Below are positions 22,972 to 34,446 of a stretch of 64,000 bases of DNA, piece by piece. The position numbers were made by a program, and so were the translations under genes. Within the stretch, counting starts at the first letter, position 1; every line of letters starts with the position of its first letter. The stretch is from Heterodera schachtii (taxonomy: Eukaryota; Nematoda; Chromadorea; Rhabditida; Heteroderidae): positions 1-64,000 of the forward strand of contig SIJG01000076.1 of assembly GCA_023374025.1 (NCBI GenBank), in the 5' to 3' direction. The notes beneath the pieces were generated by a model that saw only the letters and a list, made by a program, of their open reading frames with translations, ran no database searches and was not told the DNA's origin.

Positions 22972-23450
22972 AATGGATCGCTTAGATACAATAATAGCTT
23001 CTCTTCTTAGCTGCACTGCAAGAAATTTATGCGACCGTCTAAATCATCCAGATGAGATTCAAAAGTAGAAAAATTCCTCGATGGAAAACAATTTCAAACT
23101 ACCTACAAAAATCATTTGGGGGAGCAGAAGGAATTTATTTTTGGCGGAATCACGAAGGAAAGCGCCCGAAGGAAGATGGCATACAACGGGTTCAAAAATG
23201 TTACTGTTGATCAGCACTTTTATGTACGACATCGCATTTGCCTGCGCTACGCAAACAACCCTTGTGTTATCCAGATGAGATTCAAAAAGTAGAAAAATTC
23301 CTCGATGAACTTGTTAAAGTGAAAGAAGCCGATAAAAGCGATATTTTTTTAGGAAAAAACTTTCCCAGCAATAATAAGAACATCAGTTCTAATGAAAAAT
23401 TTATCGAAGTAAACGAAGAAAATTGCTATGAATATTATCCTTATTGGTGA
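22972..23450 (+). pseudogene. Broken virus-like or unknown frame with an internal repeat
   Basis: Begins MDRLDTIIASLLSC 43 bp after the protease stop and ends EENCYEYYPYW at 23450. The open reading is broken at two places: loss of one A at about 23058, and a 1-base shift near 23265. Both breaks lie in or beside a directly repeated segment of about 37 bp (about 23046-23083 and 23269-23307, differing by one A). No family recognised. Breaks are described only; no repaired reading is given. Confidence 0.4.
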
Positions 23451-23453
23451 AAA

Positions 23454-24005
23454 TCAATGCTTATAGTTACACAAAATTGAATAAAAATTGTTGAATGCAA
23501 AATCGATATCATATTTTGATTTGGCGCCGGTCAGGTTAATCTTTCCGCTTGAGAATACGATAATTGACACTTTAGGATCAGCATTTCTGAAGACGAGACC
23601 AGGAAAAAGTTCGGGTGCAAAAGAGCATTGTTTTGCTCCAAGATCGTCAGAGAGTGGTCCAAGCTTTATATGGAAGCGCACATCCGTTGTTGCTACCAGA
23701 TTCTGTACGGCAAACTCTCTGATTTGGGCATCGTAGTAGCCACATTGTTGTATTCGTTCAGTCACTTCCTTCGCAGCTGATTTGCATTCGCTCTCGCTAC
23801 TTGCACCCGTGCAAACAAATTTCCCCGTTGAAAATATGACTGCTGTTGCGTTCGGACTATACACCTTCATGATTACGGCATTCATTCGCTGAGGAGTGTA
23901 TTTGGTCGAAGGAGCCACAATATAAATTTTTTGCAGGTCCAGTCGGGTTTTAAGGTCAATAACGGCAACACAGTTTTTTATTATTGGAGATGTAGGGATG
24001 GACAT
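23454..24005 (-). CDS. TATA-box-binding protein paralogue, intronless
   Basis: 183 residues, ATG at 24005, stop at 23454. Both direct repeats of the TBP saddle are present: repeat 1 with IIKNCVAVIDL, PQRMNAVIMKV, TAVIFSTGKFVCTGASSE; repeat 2 with VQNLVATTDV, FAPELFPGLVFR, IIVFSSGKINLTGAKS. TBP binds TATA DNA and nucleates RNA polymerase pre-initiation complexes. Length equals the bare conserved core, with almost no N-terminal extension, and divergence from the canonical core is marked (for example no RIREPRTTALIF-type block). No introns; it meets the neighbouring plus-strand frame tail-to-tail with a 3-bp gap. Alternatives: host retrocopy or TRF-like paralogue, or a TBP carried by a virus-like element (several large dsDNA viruses encode TBP-like proteins). 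Confidence 0.85.
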   Translation of the reverse strand: MSIPTSPIIKNCVAVIDLKTRLDLQKIYIVAPSTKYTPQRMNAVIMKVYSPNATAVIFSTGKFVCTGASSESECKSAAKEVTERIQQCGYYDAQIREFAVQNLVATTDVRFHIKLGPLSDDLGAKQCSFAPELFPGLVFRNADPKVSIIVFSSGKINLTGAKSKYDIDFAFNNFYSILCNYKH

Positions 24006-24059
24006 TTTTAAAATGAAATATCAGGAAAAATTTTTTACTATTTATATAAAATATGTATA

Positions 24060-24910
24060 CCGTATTTGAAGTTTTCGTTTCAATATTTCGTGTCAAAATT
24101 AATTTAAATTTTTTGCGTCAAAATTTAAATTAATTTAAAAAAGTGATAGAATGAAAATTAATGGGTAGAGAGATAGATAGATAGATAAGAAATATAATTT
24201 TTTATATATTTATTTATTTTTAGTTAATTTATTTTCATTTATTATTATACAATTTCATTTTATTTATTATTTTTTATCAATTTTTTATATATTTTTTAAA
24301 TTTAGCTATTTTATTTAATTAATTTTATTTTTAATAAAGCGTATTTTTTTATTTATTTATTTTTTAGTTAATTTATTTTCATTTATTAATATTCAATATC
24401 ATTTTATTTATTATTTTTTATTTTTTATCAATTTTTTTATATATTTTTTTAAAATTTAGATATTTTATTTAATTAATTTTATTTTTATTAAATATTATTT
24501 TCTTTATGATTCAAAATATTTTTTAAAAATACAAATTAGTTTTATTATTTTTTATTATTTGCAAATTAAAAAAAAAAATTTAATTATTATTGTTTTAGCA
24601 ATTTTAATTTAAATTTTATATTATTTAATTTATTATTATTTATTAATTTTTTATTTTAAAATTTATTTATTACTATTTTTATTATTTTTTATATTTTTTT
24701 ATAGTTTATTTTAGCAATTATAATTTAAAATTTTTATTAATTTAATTTATTATTATTCATTAATTTTTTATTCTAAAATTTATTTATTATTATTTTTAAT
24801 ATATTAATTTTATAATTATTTTAGCAATTTTAATTTAAAATTTTTATTAATTTTATTTATTATTATTTTATTATTATTATTATTATATTTTTTTTAATTG
24901 TTATTATTTA
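24060..24910. repeat. A/T low-complexity tract with GATA microsatellite
   Basis: Starts with a short 'agatagatagatagatag' array (24171-24189), then about 700 bp built from 'ttattatttatt' and 'tttagttaatttattttcatttatta', the latter unit recognisable twice. No coding. Confidence 0.7.
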
Positions 24911-25600
24911 ATGCGGAAGTGAGGATTTGGCTTGGAATGGTGGCCAATTTATAGGCGTCATAGGGATGGGCGGAGCTTGGAACGAGAAGCTAGAGAGTCA
25001 GTTGTTCATTTCGCGTTAAATTTGAATTTGAATTTACTGCCAAGCTTAAGCAAACCTATGAGAGGGAAGCAGGAGAGAAATTGAGAGAGAGAGAGAGACT
25101 TCAATTTAAATTTTTTATTTTGATTATTTTTTGTTTTTTTAATTTAATTATTTTAATTTTTATTAATTAATTTTTATTTATATTTATTTTATTTAATTAT
25201 TTTTTTTTATTTTATTTTTTTTTTCGTCCATTCAATAGGTTTGGGTTATGCCGCCGCCATCTCTTGGCACCCTGCCAGCAGCTGACACCCCTCCAATAGG
25301 CTTTGGCTTCTCCTCCCCAACCGCCCAATAGGTTTAGGTTTCACCCAATTCCCTTACCCACAGGCTCTGGACCCGGACCGGGGCTCAGCCCTTACTACTG
25401 CGGGAGATTGGCCGAGTCGAAAAATTAGACCCAGGTTTAACCAAGCCTAAGGCTTAGAGCTTTAAGAAAGGTTACCAAATATAATTGTTTATTTGATAAT
25501 AGTTCATATAATTTAATTTAATTTGCAATTAAATTTTAACTTGGGAAAAATTATAATTTATTTTAATTTATTATTATTTTTTTGTTGGAGTTTGGTATTT
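24911..25600. other. Mixed AT tract and local GC-rich patch
   Basis: 25225-25440 is clearly more GC-rich than its flanks and repeats the phrase 'caatagg(t/c)tt(t/g)gg' three times. No reading frame with family features. It lies 3' of the GT31 exons. Confidence 0.35.
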
Positions 25601-25619
25601 CCTTTATTTGCACAAAAAA

Positions 25620-26530
25620 CACAGTGACACAATCTCGCCGCGACAAAAAGTAACGTACAGCCTAAAGTCACTCCGTTTACTGACCATTTCTTGTACTTGT
25701 TATTTGGGTCCCGTAAAGGATGACGAGGACCCCCACGCCAACAAATAGCAGCGGATGTTTTCTGGCAATGTGCCGGAATTTGGTTTCAATCCAATGGGCC
25801 ATCCGGGGTAGAAGGACCACCGTGTCGTCGTCCATCTTCAGCATCCATTCGGCACTGGCACAGTGCCGTTGTTGCCACACAAAACCACCAAACGACTGAC
25901 AATTAATTAATTAATTAATTAATGGATTAATAAATAATTAATGAACAGAGTAAATTTATTAATAATAACTAATTAATGAATTAACGACAAAAACTTAACT
26001 ATTTAAAGTTTCTTAAATAATTAATTTGTGTAGTTGTTGTCACATAAAGCTTCTATACGAACGGCATAATGAATTAACTGGGTAATTAATTAACGGGATC
26101 GATTATAATTTTCAGGGTCAATTTATTAATTAACTAACTAACGCGTCAATTAATTAATTCTTAACTAATTAACGGTCAATTAATTAATTCTTAACTAATT
26201 AACGGTCAATTAATTAATTGATTAGCCCTTACTTTGAAATGCAAATTCAAGTACTTAACCACAAAACGAAAAAGTAGTAAATCGCCATGCTTCTTCTGTT
26301 CCTCGTACATCTGTTGTTGTACATTGTCCGCTTCGTCTTGCGGCGATGGGTCAGCGATTAGAAAACGACACACTTGGCCAAGTGCAAAGTTCAAAATTTT
26401 AAATGATTTAAAATATTTTTAATTAACTGCGTCTTTCATCCACGTTCCTCGGATTAAGCTTCTGCTCTGGGAACCGCCCACTTCGGCGCCGGCCTTTTCG
26501 GCGCTGTTGCTAACAACTTTTTTCATTATC
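25620..26530 (-). pseudogene. GT31 beta-1,3-galactosyltransferase-like exons, damaged
   Basis: Type II Golgi glycosyltransferase family by motif. Minus-strand pieces: SRSLIRGTWMKDA (26.43-26.48 kb, the 'RxxIRxTW' block), RFLIADPSPQDEA...EEQKKHGDLLLFRF...NLHFK ending at a GT donor at 26232, then the exon from 25895 with SFGGFVW..C...WMLKMDDDTVV (the DDD metal-binding motif) and MAHWIETKF. After residue block 'HIARKHP' the expected continuation (RDPNNKYKKWSV) is found only in another frame, so there is a frameshift near 25745. The first piece is embedded in sequence also present at 41.46 kb, and its splice phase does not fit the next exon. Probably a fragmentary gene copy. Confidence 0.55.
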
Positions 26531-26606
26531 AACCAAATTAAATATTTTTGTTATCATTCGATCTCAATGGCACATTGTCTGATCATTTGTTTGTTGGTCT
26601 GGCTGA

Positions 26607-27727
26607 TCAGTGTTTTATAGCCTAACTTATTTTTATGAGCGATCATCCTTTTGTTAGTTATCTGTCCTTTCCTTTCCTTGTCCAATTGATCACAATAACT
26701 TGTCGGATCATTTTTTCAGTCTGTTTTCTGGCCCAATTGATAAAAATTAATTTTCTGATCAGTCCATTTGTCTGATCGTTTTTCTGTCATTTTTCTTGCC
26801 AAAATTGATTAGATTAATTCTCTGATCAATGCGTTTGTCTGATTTTGATCAGATAACTCTTCTAATAAATTAGATTAATTTCTGATTAAACAGTTTGAAC
26901 CTGATCAATTTCATTCCTTTTTTCTGGCTCAATTTATTGGATTAATTTCTGATCAGTCTATTTGTCCAATCATTTTATCAGTCAGTTTTTCGACCCAAGT
27001 GATTAGATGAATTTTCTGATCAGTCCGTTTGTTGTCTGATTCTGATCAGATTCCCGTCTTACCCGTGGGGTGGCCAATTGTTTGACAACCGCAATTTCCG
27101 CGTCACTGATCACATTGCGGAAAACAACCACCAGCGGTTCATAATGAACAATTTCGACTTTGTGCGGTGCCAACTTTAGGTAGGGCTGTAAATAAATAAT
27201 TATGTTCAAACTTGGCAGTTTTTATTTGAAGGGATTTATCAGAATCCCGGGAATGGTCAGTGTGATCAGAAGCCCAGGACTGATCAGTGTGATCATAATC
27301 CCGGGACTGATCAGTGTCCGCCCGACTGATCTCATCACATTTTTCCTGAGCATTTTTTTCGATATCTCTTTATGATTATGGTGTTTTTTGCGTGTCCAAA
27401 TGAGATAAAAGCTCGGTCTGATCACTTTTCTTTGCCATGATTGATCAGTTACTGTGATATTCTCGGCTACTTTTATTAGTTTTACTCTTTTGACACAATT
27501 CATTGTTGTCCAAATCTCAGAAATTTTTTCAAAATTCGATTCTCGAGCATTTCAACTGATCAGCAGGGCGAGGGTATTATTTTCCAACACTCACCTTGTC
27601 CCGCTTGAGGTAACAGTAGAGTTTGGAAGCATTTGCAGGCAAAATGTCGAACTCGCCACGGCACAAACTGCAACAAAAAAAGCAATCGAAAACAAAATGC
27701 CAAATATATATTTTTTAAATCCAAAAA
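26607..27727. repeat. Inverted duplication arm B (matches arm C at 33.7-35.4 kb)
   Basis: Reverse complement of 33675-35416, about 98% identical by eye outside indels, with one unit of the CTGATCAG-rich repeat where arm C has three. Contains prolyl 4-hydroxylase exons. Its left edge corresponds to the position where arm C meets the N gap. Confidence 0.85.
27063..27667 (-). pseudogene. Prolyl 4-hydroxylase alpha, two isolated exons (copy B)
   Basis: Exon 27667-27595 (73 nt, intact) encodes LCRGEFDILPANASKLYCYL. Exon 27185-27063 (123 nt) encodes PYLKLAPHKVEIVHYEPL...ATPR. Both have GT/AG borders and correct phase. No other exon of the gene is near on either side (GT31 pieces follow), so this is a fragment, although the second exon is the one missing from the main gene upstream on the same strand. 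Confidence 0.7.
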
Positions 27728-27729
27728 GT

Positions 27730-28480
27730 ATTTTTCGTTGAAACTTTTCTAACTCGTTTAAATAATTTAAAAACGTGTTAAGTCGAAATGTGTGGGCGGA
27801 GTGCCGAAACTTTTTGCTGTTTTTGCAGCAAAAAATCGAACGGAAATAGCAGAATTTTGAAGAATTGAAGAAACTGAGATGCAAATAAAAGAATTTAAAA
27901 AAAAAAAAACAAAAAAACTTTAAATATTATAAATTTTCCCAATTAAAAATTTAATTGCCATTAATTAAATGATATGAAATTATTACCAAATAAAAAAACT
28001 TATATTTTTTTTAAAAAAAGGAAAAAAATTGTTTTTATTTGGCAATTAAATTTGAAACTTTCGTCGCACTTATAAAATATCATCAGCAAAATGCCTACAT
28101 AAGTCTAAGACTTAGGCTTCGCCTTGCTTTGGCCGAGGTCGAAGCCTTAGGCTTGATTAGGCCACGCGTTCGAAAACCGGGGAAATTTCCAAGGGCTAAA
28201 TTTCGATATCATTTATATCCATTATCTATGTCAAATAAAATTTTAAACAAATAAATTTGGAAATACAAAAAAACGGGTAGAAAATAAACTTTTTCATGGT
28301 TAATTAATTAATTACTGTAAAACAATGTTCAAGGACACCCGGAAAATGGAATTATCATTAATGGTCACAAAATTGGGGGAATTGAGCGGATTAAACATGG
28401 ATAGATGGCCAATGTTTTAAATTATTAATTAAAATTTCAAATTTGGCAAAAAGTGGCATTTTGTCTCGCTAATTGAGCCG
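27730..28480. other. AT-rich spacer
   Basis: Poly-A and poly-T runs and a short patch (28100-28200) of 'gcttcgcc/gaggtcgaagcc' words resembling the GC microrepeat at 10.3 kb. No gene. Confidence 0.4.
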
Positions 28481-28539
28481 CCATGCTGTCCATAAAAAAC
28501 ATTGTGCTAATAATGATAAGGAAGGACAAAGGAAGGCAC

Positions 28540-28830
28540 GTACACATTAGTCCAGGACAATTTCCAGTAGTTTTTTTCGACCATTGGTCCGGGACATTTC
28601 AGACATTTTTCGTTCATTTGTCCAGGACAATTAAGGCTTTTTTCGTTTCATTTGTCCACGACATTTTAGGTCATTTTTGGTCAGATACTATTCCACATTT
28701 GTCCTGGACATTTGTGACATTTTTCTTTCATTTGTCCAGGAAATTTCAGACCCTTTTCTATCTTTTGTCCCGGACATTTCAGACAATTTCGACCATTTGT
28801 CCTGCCCAATTGTCCCGCCACCCTTCGTTT
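28540..28830. repeat. Degenerate tandem repeat, TTGTCC(A/G)GGACATTT unit
   Basis: Around seven irregular copies of a roughly 40-bp unit containing 'ttgtccaggacatttcag' and 'catttttcgttcattt'. The open frame across it is a by-product of the repeat. Confidence 0.65.
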
Positions 28831-29112
28831 GATCATAATGGTCGCGTGTCGCCCATTAAAATTTTATGCGATTTTATTTTTTGACAAATTCCCATTTTAT
28901 GGATTTGTAAATCTTTGTTTAATTTTTAACGCAAAAATGGCCAAATAAAATGGAAAATCCAACTCCTCGGCCCCAGTGATTAGTAAGGCGCGGATTTTTA
29001 ATGGCAAAAATGCCAAAATAATTAACTAAAAAATGCCAAATAATGGGGGAAAACAGTGAAAAATTCTTTGAATCTGTGGTACAAAAAAAATCAGCGCCCC
29101 TAGTGCTTTTAC

Positions 29113-32100
29113 GTGTCGCGTTCGCATGTCGCCCTCGCCGTCGCGCAACAAGTTGTACCAGAACAGCGTGTCATGGATGGTCGGCGCCACGCCCGTCTCC
29201 AAGTCGGTGTACACCGTCAGACCGACCTTCTTCGGCTGTGACATCTGTGTGAGAAAGAGGGCAGAGCAATTTTTGCCAGAAAAACGAGGGTTGGCATGCC
29301 CTAGGGGTTGGAATAAATTTGGCACAAAAAAATCTTGGCAGAAATATCCCGAAACATAGTAATGATAAAATCTTGAGAAATGCGAGAGGCAAGAACCAAA
29401 CGTACATCGAGCGCGAAATTGAAAAAACGCAAAAAATACGAGAAAAGAGATTTACTAAAAGAAATTTATACGAAAAAATATCACAATAAATGAATACGAG
29501 AAATACTCAGAAAAAATACCACGAGAATTAGCTAGAAAGAAAAAAACGAATACGAGAGACGAGATTTATGAAAAGTAATTTGCACAAGAAATGATCCTAA
29601 GAAAAATACACGAGAAATTGTCCCAAGACCAAGAAATGAAATGCCAAGTCCAACCATGGGATGTACTCATTGTATTAGACAATAAAACGTACATAGAACA
29701 ACACGGTGGCAATGCGATTGCCCTTCCCTTTGTAGGGACTCTTTTCGCCGCTCTGAAATTTTGGAAAAAAATTTTACAAAAAAAGAATTTCATGTTTTTT
29801 TTGACCCTTGCAAAGTCGAAGTGTGGGTCGTAGTGTCCACCAATGCCGTAATTGGCCACTTGGAGTTCCTCGGCCGACTCCATGTCCAAATTGGTCATCT
29901 CCTAGGAAGTGACAGTGCAATTAATTAATTAATTTAATTAAAAAATTTTTATTTTGTTTTTAATCAAAGAAATGTTAAGAGAAAAATAAATTTATTTAAT
30001 CAAGGCCAGTTAAAATTTATTGGATTGAACAATTAATCCTAATTACCTATTGATTATGGTCCAATTAATAAGTATTTTTAATTATTCAATTACTTTTTTT
30101 TTGCTATTAATTACATTTTGCGCCATTCACGAGAAATTTAAGTGTGATGAAAGTGAGTTCTTTCATTTCTTTGAAATTTATTTAAATTAATTCTTCAATT
30201 AATACATTAATTATTAATTACGGTTAATCCTAATTGCCTATTAATTAGTGTTTATTTATAATTTTTACATTGTTTAATTTTTTAAAACTTTAATAATTTC
30301 TTTCATTTCATTGAAATTCATTCAATTTAATATTCAATTAATAATTATTTTTTGTCCATTTATTAATTATTACATTTTGTGCCACTCACGTGAATTCGTC
30401 GATTAATGCGCTCACTTATCGGATGCTCATCTCTCTTGAGCTAGTTCACATGTTAAATACTTCGGGATTTCTGACCATGCTTATTTCCTTCCCTAATTAC
30501 GAAATCGCCGATTTGTCGTGACGCATTTTCTCAATGTCATATTTTCTGATCAATAATTTATTAGCATCTGTTAATTTTACGACCAATCAACCTTTTGTTA
30601 GTTCTCTGCCCTTTCCTTTCCTCCTTGTCAAAATGATCAGAATCATTTATCAGATCATATGTTCAGTCTTTTTTGGTCCAATTGAGTAGATTAATTTTCT
30701 GATCAGTCCGTTTTTTTTAAATTCGAATCCCGACTATTCCAACTGATCAGGGTCTTTGGCAGTTTTCGCTGATCCACGCCCACCTTGTCCCGCTTGAGAT
30801 AACAGTAGAGCTTGGAAGAATTTGTGGGCGAAATTTCAAACTCGCTACGGCACAAACTTCAATAAAAAGCAAACGAAATTTCAAATCCGATTTTACCGTA
30901 ACCCTTACCGCTCAAATGCGTCCCGCTCGGGATGTCGTTGAACCGTTTGCGCTCATTTTGAATTTCTGGCAACTCGTTTAGGCTGGCCAACTCATCCGCT
31001 GTCATATGGTCCTCATACCATTTGACATTGCCTATGGGGGAATTGAGCATTTTCCGGGATCAGGGCCGGGATTTCGCGGGATTTCGATTTTAGGCATTGA
31101 TCCCGAGTGGAAGAGTCTGATTCCCGTGTTCCGGGATAAAATCTTCATTAAAAACTCCAATTGTCGGTCTCGAATCTTGGTTTCAAATTTTCCACTTCAC
31201 AGTCTCGAGTTTCGGGACAGACTTTTTGGCCTTTATACTCGGTGATAAAGTTCGGTTTCCTTTCGGCAATGCATCAGTCTCGAGAAATTTCGCTCTCGAC
31301 TTCCCCCCTACTAATTTCCAAAGCATTTTGTTTTGACGCTCCATTTTTGCCACCACCGCGCCGCACCCACCGGCGGCACGCGGATGGCCGGGCGCCAGCC
31401 GGACCAGCCACTTGGTCATGGCCAGTGCCCGCTTCTGGTTGCCCTGCTGGTAGAGCGCGTAGGCTAAGAACTCGAGAATGTCCGCCTCGAGCGTGGCGGA
31501 CGGGTCGCGGCGGAGCGCCTCCTGCATCCACTCCAACGTGTAATAGTAGTCCTTGAAAAACAGATAATTAAGTGGTCGAGGGTTCGAGACTCTCGACCCG
31601 GACAGGACGTATTTGGGTGAGTTCTGATGCCGGACAATCAGTCGGTAATGCGAAAAATTATGGGAGAAAATCCAGGACTAAACCTAATCGTTTTTCAGTT
31701 ACGGAAATCCATAATCCGTAATTACGGGGGGGGGAGGTAGGGGGCCAAAAACAGTGTAGTTTCCATAATCCATGGTCATGATCCTTTGTTTGTGTGGTGG
31801 GGGTTTGAGAATCTAGACCCGGACAGGACGTATGAGTGGGTTCTGATTACGGGCAATCAATCCAGTCTGGATTTTAATTACGGAATGCAATTACGGGGAG
31901 TCCAAAAAACTGTCCCCCGTTTTTGCCCCACCTTTTGGTTGTAAGCGGCTTGTCCACTCTCGAAACAGTCGTTGGCATTCAGCTCCTTGGCCACACTTTC
32001 ACCATCCACAAATCCGTTGGCCAGGTCAGTCGTCTTCAACTTGTAGGTGTCCTGTGGATAAATGAGTTTTCTGATCAGTTAATCAGTCCACGAGTGATCA

Positions 32101-33576
32101 ATACATGGAAATTCTAGTTAATTATTGATCAGCTGATCAATTTGGTGGGTCAAATAACCAGATGGTTATACAAAAAACCCGATCACATGCTTTTTTCAAC
32201 CGATTTAAAGCCTTTGATCAACAACAATGAACTGATCAAAAACTCGACCGAATCGGTTGCTTAAAATGTTCGACCGGTCCGCAAAACCTGATTAAAGCCT
32301 CTGATCAGCAGCTGATCTGAAACCCCCGAATTCGCCATTCAATTTAAATGATCGGTCGACCCTCCCCCTATCTCTCCGCAAAAAACCGGACAAATAATTA
32401 GCGCGCCAATCAAATTAATTTGCCTGTAAGCGGAGCAGTCCCTGTGCCGCTCCGTCCAAATCCTCGTCGTCCGGGTATTTTACCTGAAAAAAAAATTGAA
32501 ATTTTAAACTTTTTTTTCGATTTCTCTAACCGCGTTCGCCTCTCTGACGCCGGTGATGTTTTTGATGAACTGATCGCCCGGGTTGGCGTTCATCAGCTGC
32601 CTGATCCGTTGCCAGTCGCGCGTCAGCCGCTTGATCAGCAAATACGCGTTCACCGGGTTCATCACCGAATCCTCCTGTGTGTTAATGATGGGGAGGAAGC
32701 GGGATCAGAGTGATCAGGATTTTTAGGTAATTAAAAAATAATAATTTATGATTGGGGGTTGGGTTCAGGAATTCCAGTTTAGTGGTGGAATCCGAAATTG
32801 GGGATCTCGACCGAAGTCACTCGTGATTCGGAATCCCGAGGACCGGTATTAAAAGCGGGAAGCCGGAAATGCCACTTTTGGCAAAATGCCATGTCATACA
32901 TCTACTTCGCCGGGCTCCAGCTGTACACTGTGCTGTTTGTTGCCCGCTGGCGTTGTGCCTTCACTCCGTTAACGACTTGGCGTACTGCTCAGCGAACCTG
33001 CAATTATTGGCCATGCTTAGGCCTAGATATCTGTTGAATCCTGGAATAATGTTCCAAAAAGTCGTGAAATTTCAAGAATTTTCAAATCGAAAAGCGAAAG
33101 AATTGAACTAGAAAAGAAGCCTAAAACCGGGAAATTCTCAATTCAGAATCGGGAATTGGGGCCAAAAAAATAAATTTCGAGAAATTTCATAACTCAAAAC
33201 TCTTGCCCTCCTAGAATTTGTGGGTCTCCAAATGTTGGCACACAAATTTTGGCCCCTGGCTTGAACCCAAGCTTAATCCTTCGTTAGATTTAAAATTTAA
33301 AAAAAATATATATATTTTATGTATATCCCCCCACTCGCTGAACTGGACAAGCCGTGCCCGCTCCGCCTCAATGTACTGCTCGATGATGTCGGAAGTTGAC
33401 GCCGACTCGGAAGCCAACAAATTCTCCAAGTCAACCATGGCGGTGAACACGTCCGCAACCGCCACACGGAGCACCAAAGCGGAAGCAAAAAGCAGTAGCA
33501 TCATCAGCAGAGAGGACGGGAGAAGCAGTGATGGCGACGTCGCCAACTGCTTGTTGTTATTGACGGAAAATTGCAT
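29113..33576 (-). CDS. Collagen prolyl 4-hydroxylase alpha subunit (P4HA), incomplete exon set
   Basis: ER-lumen Fe(II)/2-oxoglutarate dioxygenase that hydroxylates X-Pro-Gly in collagens with PDI. Exons (minus): 33576-33335 (signal peptide, then ADVFTAMVDLENLLASE), 32674-32531 (MNPVNAYLLIKRLTRDW), 32483-32424 (DDEDLDGAAQGLLRLQ), 32051-31932 (TTDLANGFVDG, NANDCFESGQAAYN), 31551-31371 (YTLEWMQEAL...LAPGHPRAAG), 31031-30909 (NERKRFNDIP), 30856-30784 (LCRSEFE...KLYCYL), 29901-29806 (AEELQVANYGIGG, then HYDPHFDF with metal ligands His and Asp), 29752-29693 (GKGNRIATVLFY), 29244-29113 (MSQPKKVGLTVYTD, WYNLLRDGEGD, RTRH third ligand). Problems: exon 31031-30909 is 1 nt short; the PYLKLAP exon is absent between 30.78 and 29.90 kb; an exon near 32.97 kb (FAEQYAKSLTE) is uncertain; the terminal exon with the 2-oxoglutarate Lys is not found before 28 kb. 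One intron (after 32424) uses GC-AG. Confidence 0.75.
31560..31920. repeat. Tandem-like pair in P4HA intron
   Basis: Two related stretches (31572-31650 and 31795-31870) share 'gacccggacaggacgtat' and 'gggttctgat...gggcaatcaat' words. A G run separates them at 31726-31736. Intronic. Confidence 0.5.
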
Positions 33577-33606
33577 TTTTGTTCTGGGAAATTTAGGTAA
33601 GAAAAA

Positions 33607-34446
33607 AATGAGCGCAAACGGTTCAACGACATCCCCGAACGGGACGCATTTGAGCGGTAAGGGCTACGGTAAAAGTTGGATTTAAAAAAAATATATATTT
33701 GGCATTTTGTTTTCGATTGCTTTTTTTGTTGCAGTTTGTGCCGTGGCGAGTTCGACATTTTGCCTGCAAAATGCTTCCAAACTCTACTGTTACCTCAAGC
33801 GGGACAAGGTGAGTGTTCGAAAATAATACCCCCGCCCTGCTGATCAGTTGAAATGCTCGAGAATCGAATTTTGAAAAAATTTCTGAGATTTGGACAACAA
33901 TGGAACAGTAGCCGAGAATATCACAGTAACTGATCAATAGGGCCGCGATTTTTATGATTTAACTAATTTTTCACTATTTTAGACTTTTTTTTTTCACAAT
34001 TTTCTCACTATTTTGGCATTTTTACTCACTATTTTAGTTAACTATTTTGGCATTTTTCGTCACTAAAAGTCGTGGCCCTAATGATCAATGATGCCAAGAG
34101 AAAAGTGATCAGACCAATCTTTTGTCTCATTTGGACACATAAAAAGCACACAACTAATCAATAAAGAAATATCGAGAAAAATGATCAGGACGAATGTGAT
34201 GCAATCAGTCGGGCGGACACTGATCAGTCCCTGGATTATGATCACATTGATCACACCGGGATTCTGATAAATCCTTTCAAATAAAAACTGCCAAGTGTGA
34301 ACATAACATTTATTTATTTACAGCCCTACCTAAAGTTGGCACCGCACAAAGTCGAAATTGTTCATTATGAACCGCTGGTGGTTGTTTTCCGCAATGTGAT
34401 CAGTGACGCGGAAATTGCGGTTGTCAAACAATTGGCCACCCCACGG
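33607..34446 (+). pseudogene. Prolyl 4-hydroxylase alpha exons on plus strand (copy C)
   Basis: Starts abruptly at NERKRFNDIPERDAFER (to 33656), then exon 33735-33808 (LCRGEFDIL...) and exon 34324-34446 (PYLKLAPHKVEIVHYEPL...). The middle exon is 74 nt rather than 73 because of an extra A, so its frame is broken. The first exon keeps the base missing from the main gene's equivalent exon. The copy begins within 35 bp of the upstream side of the main gene's start codon, head-to-head, and continues toward the N gap. Confidence 0.7.

Noticed and set aside
23081..23278. Separate 65-codon frame inside the broken virus-like frame
   Set aside because: It is an alternate reading created by the frame break at about 23058, with less protein-like composition than the neighbouring frame.
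28483..28884. 133-codon frame with FFVHLSRT-like repeats
   Set aside because: Follows a degenerate tandem repeat; the periodicity is of the DNA, not of a protein domain.
29566..29898. Single long minus-strand frame of 110 codons
   Set aside because: Only its start is a real P4HA exon; the rest reads through the donor into the intron.
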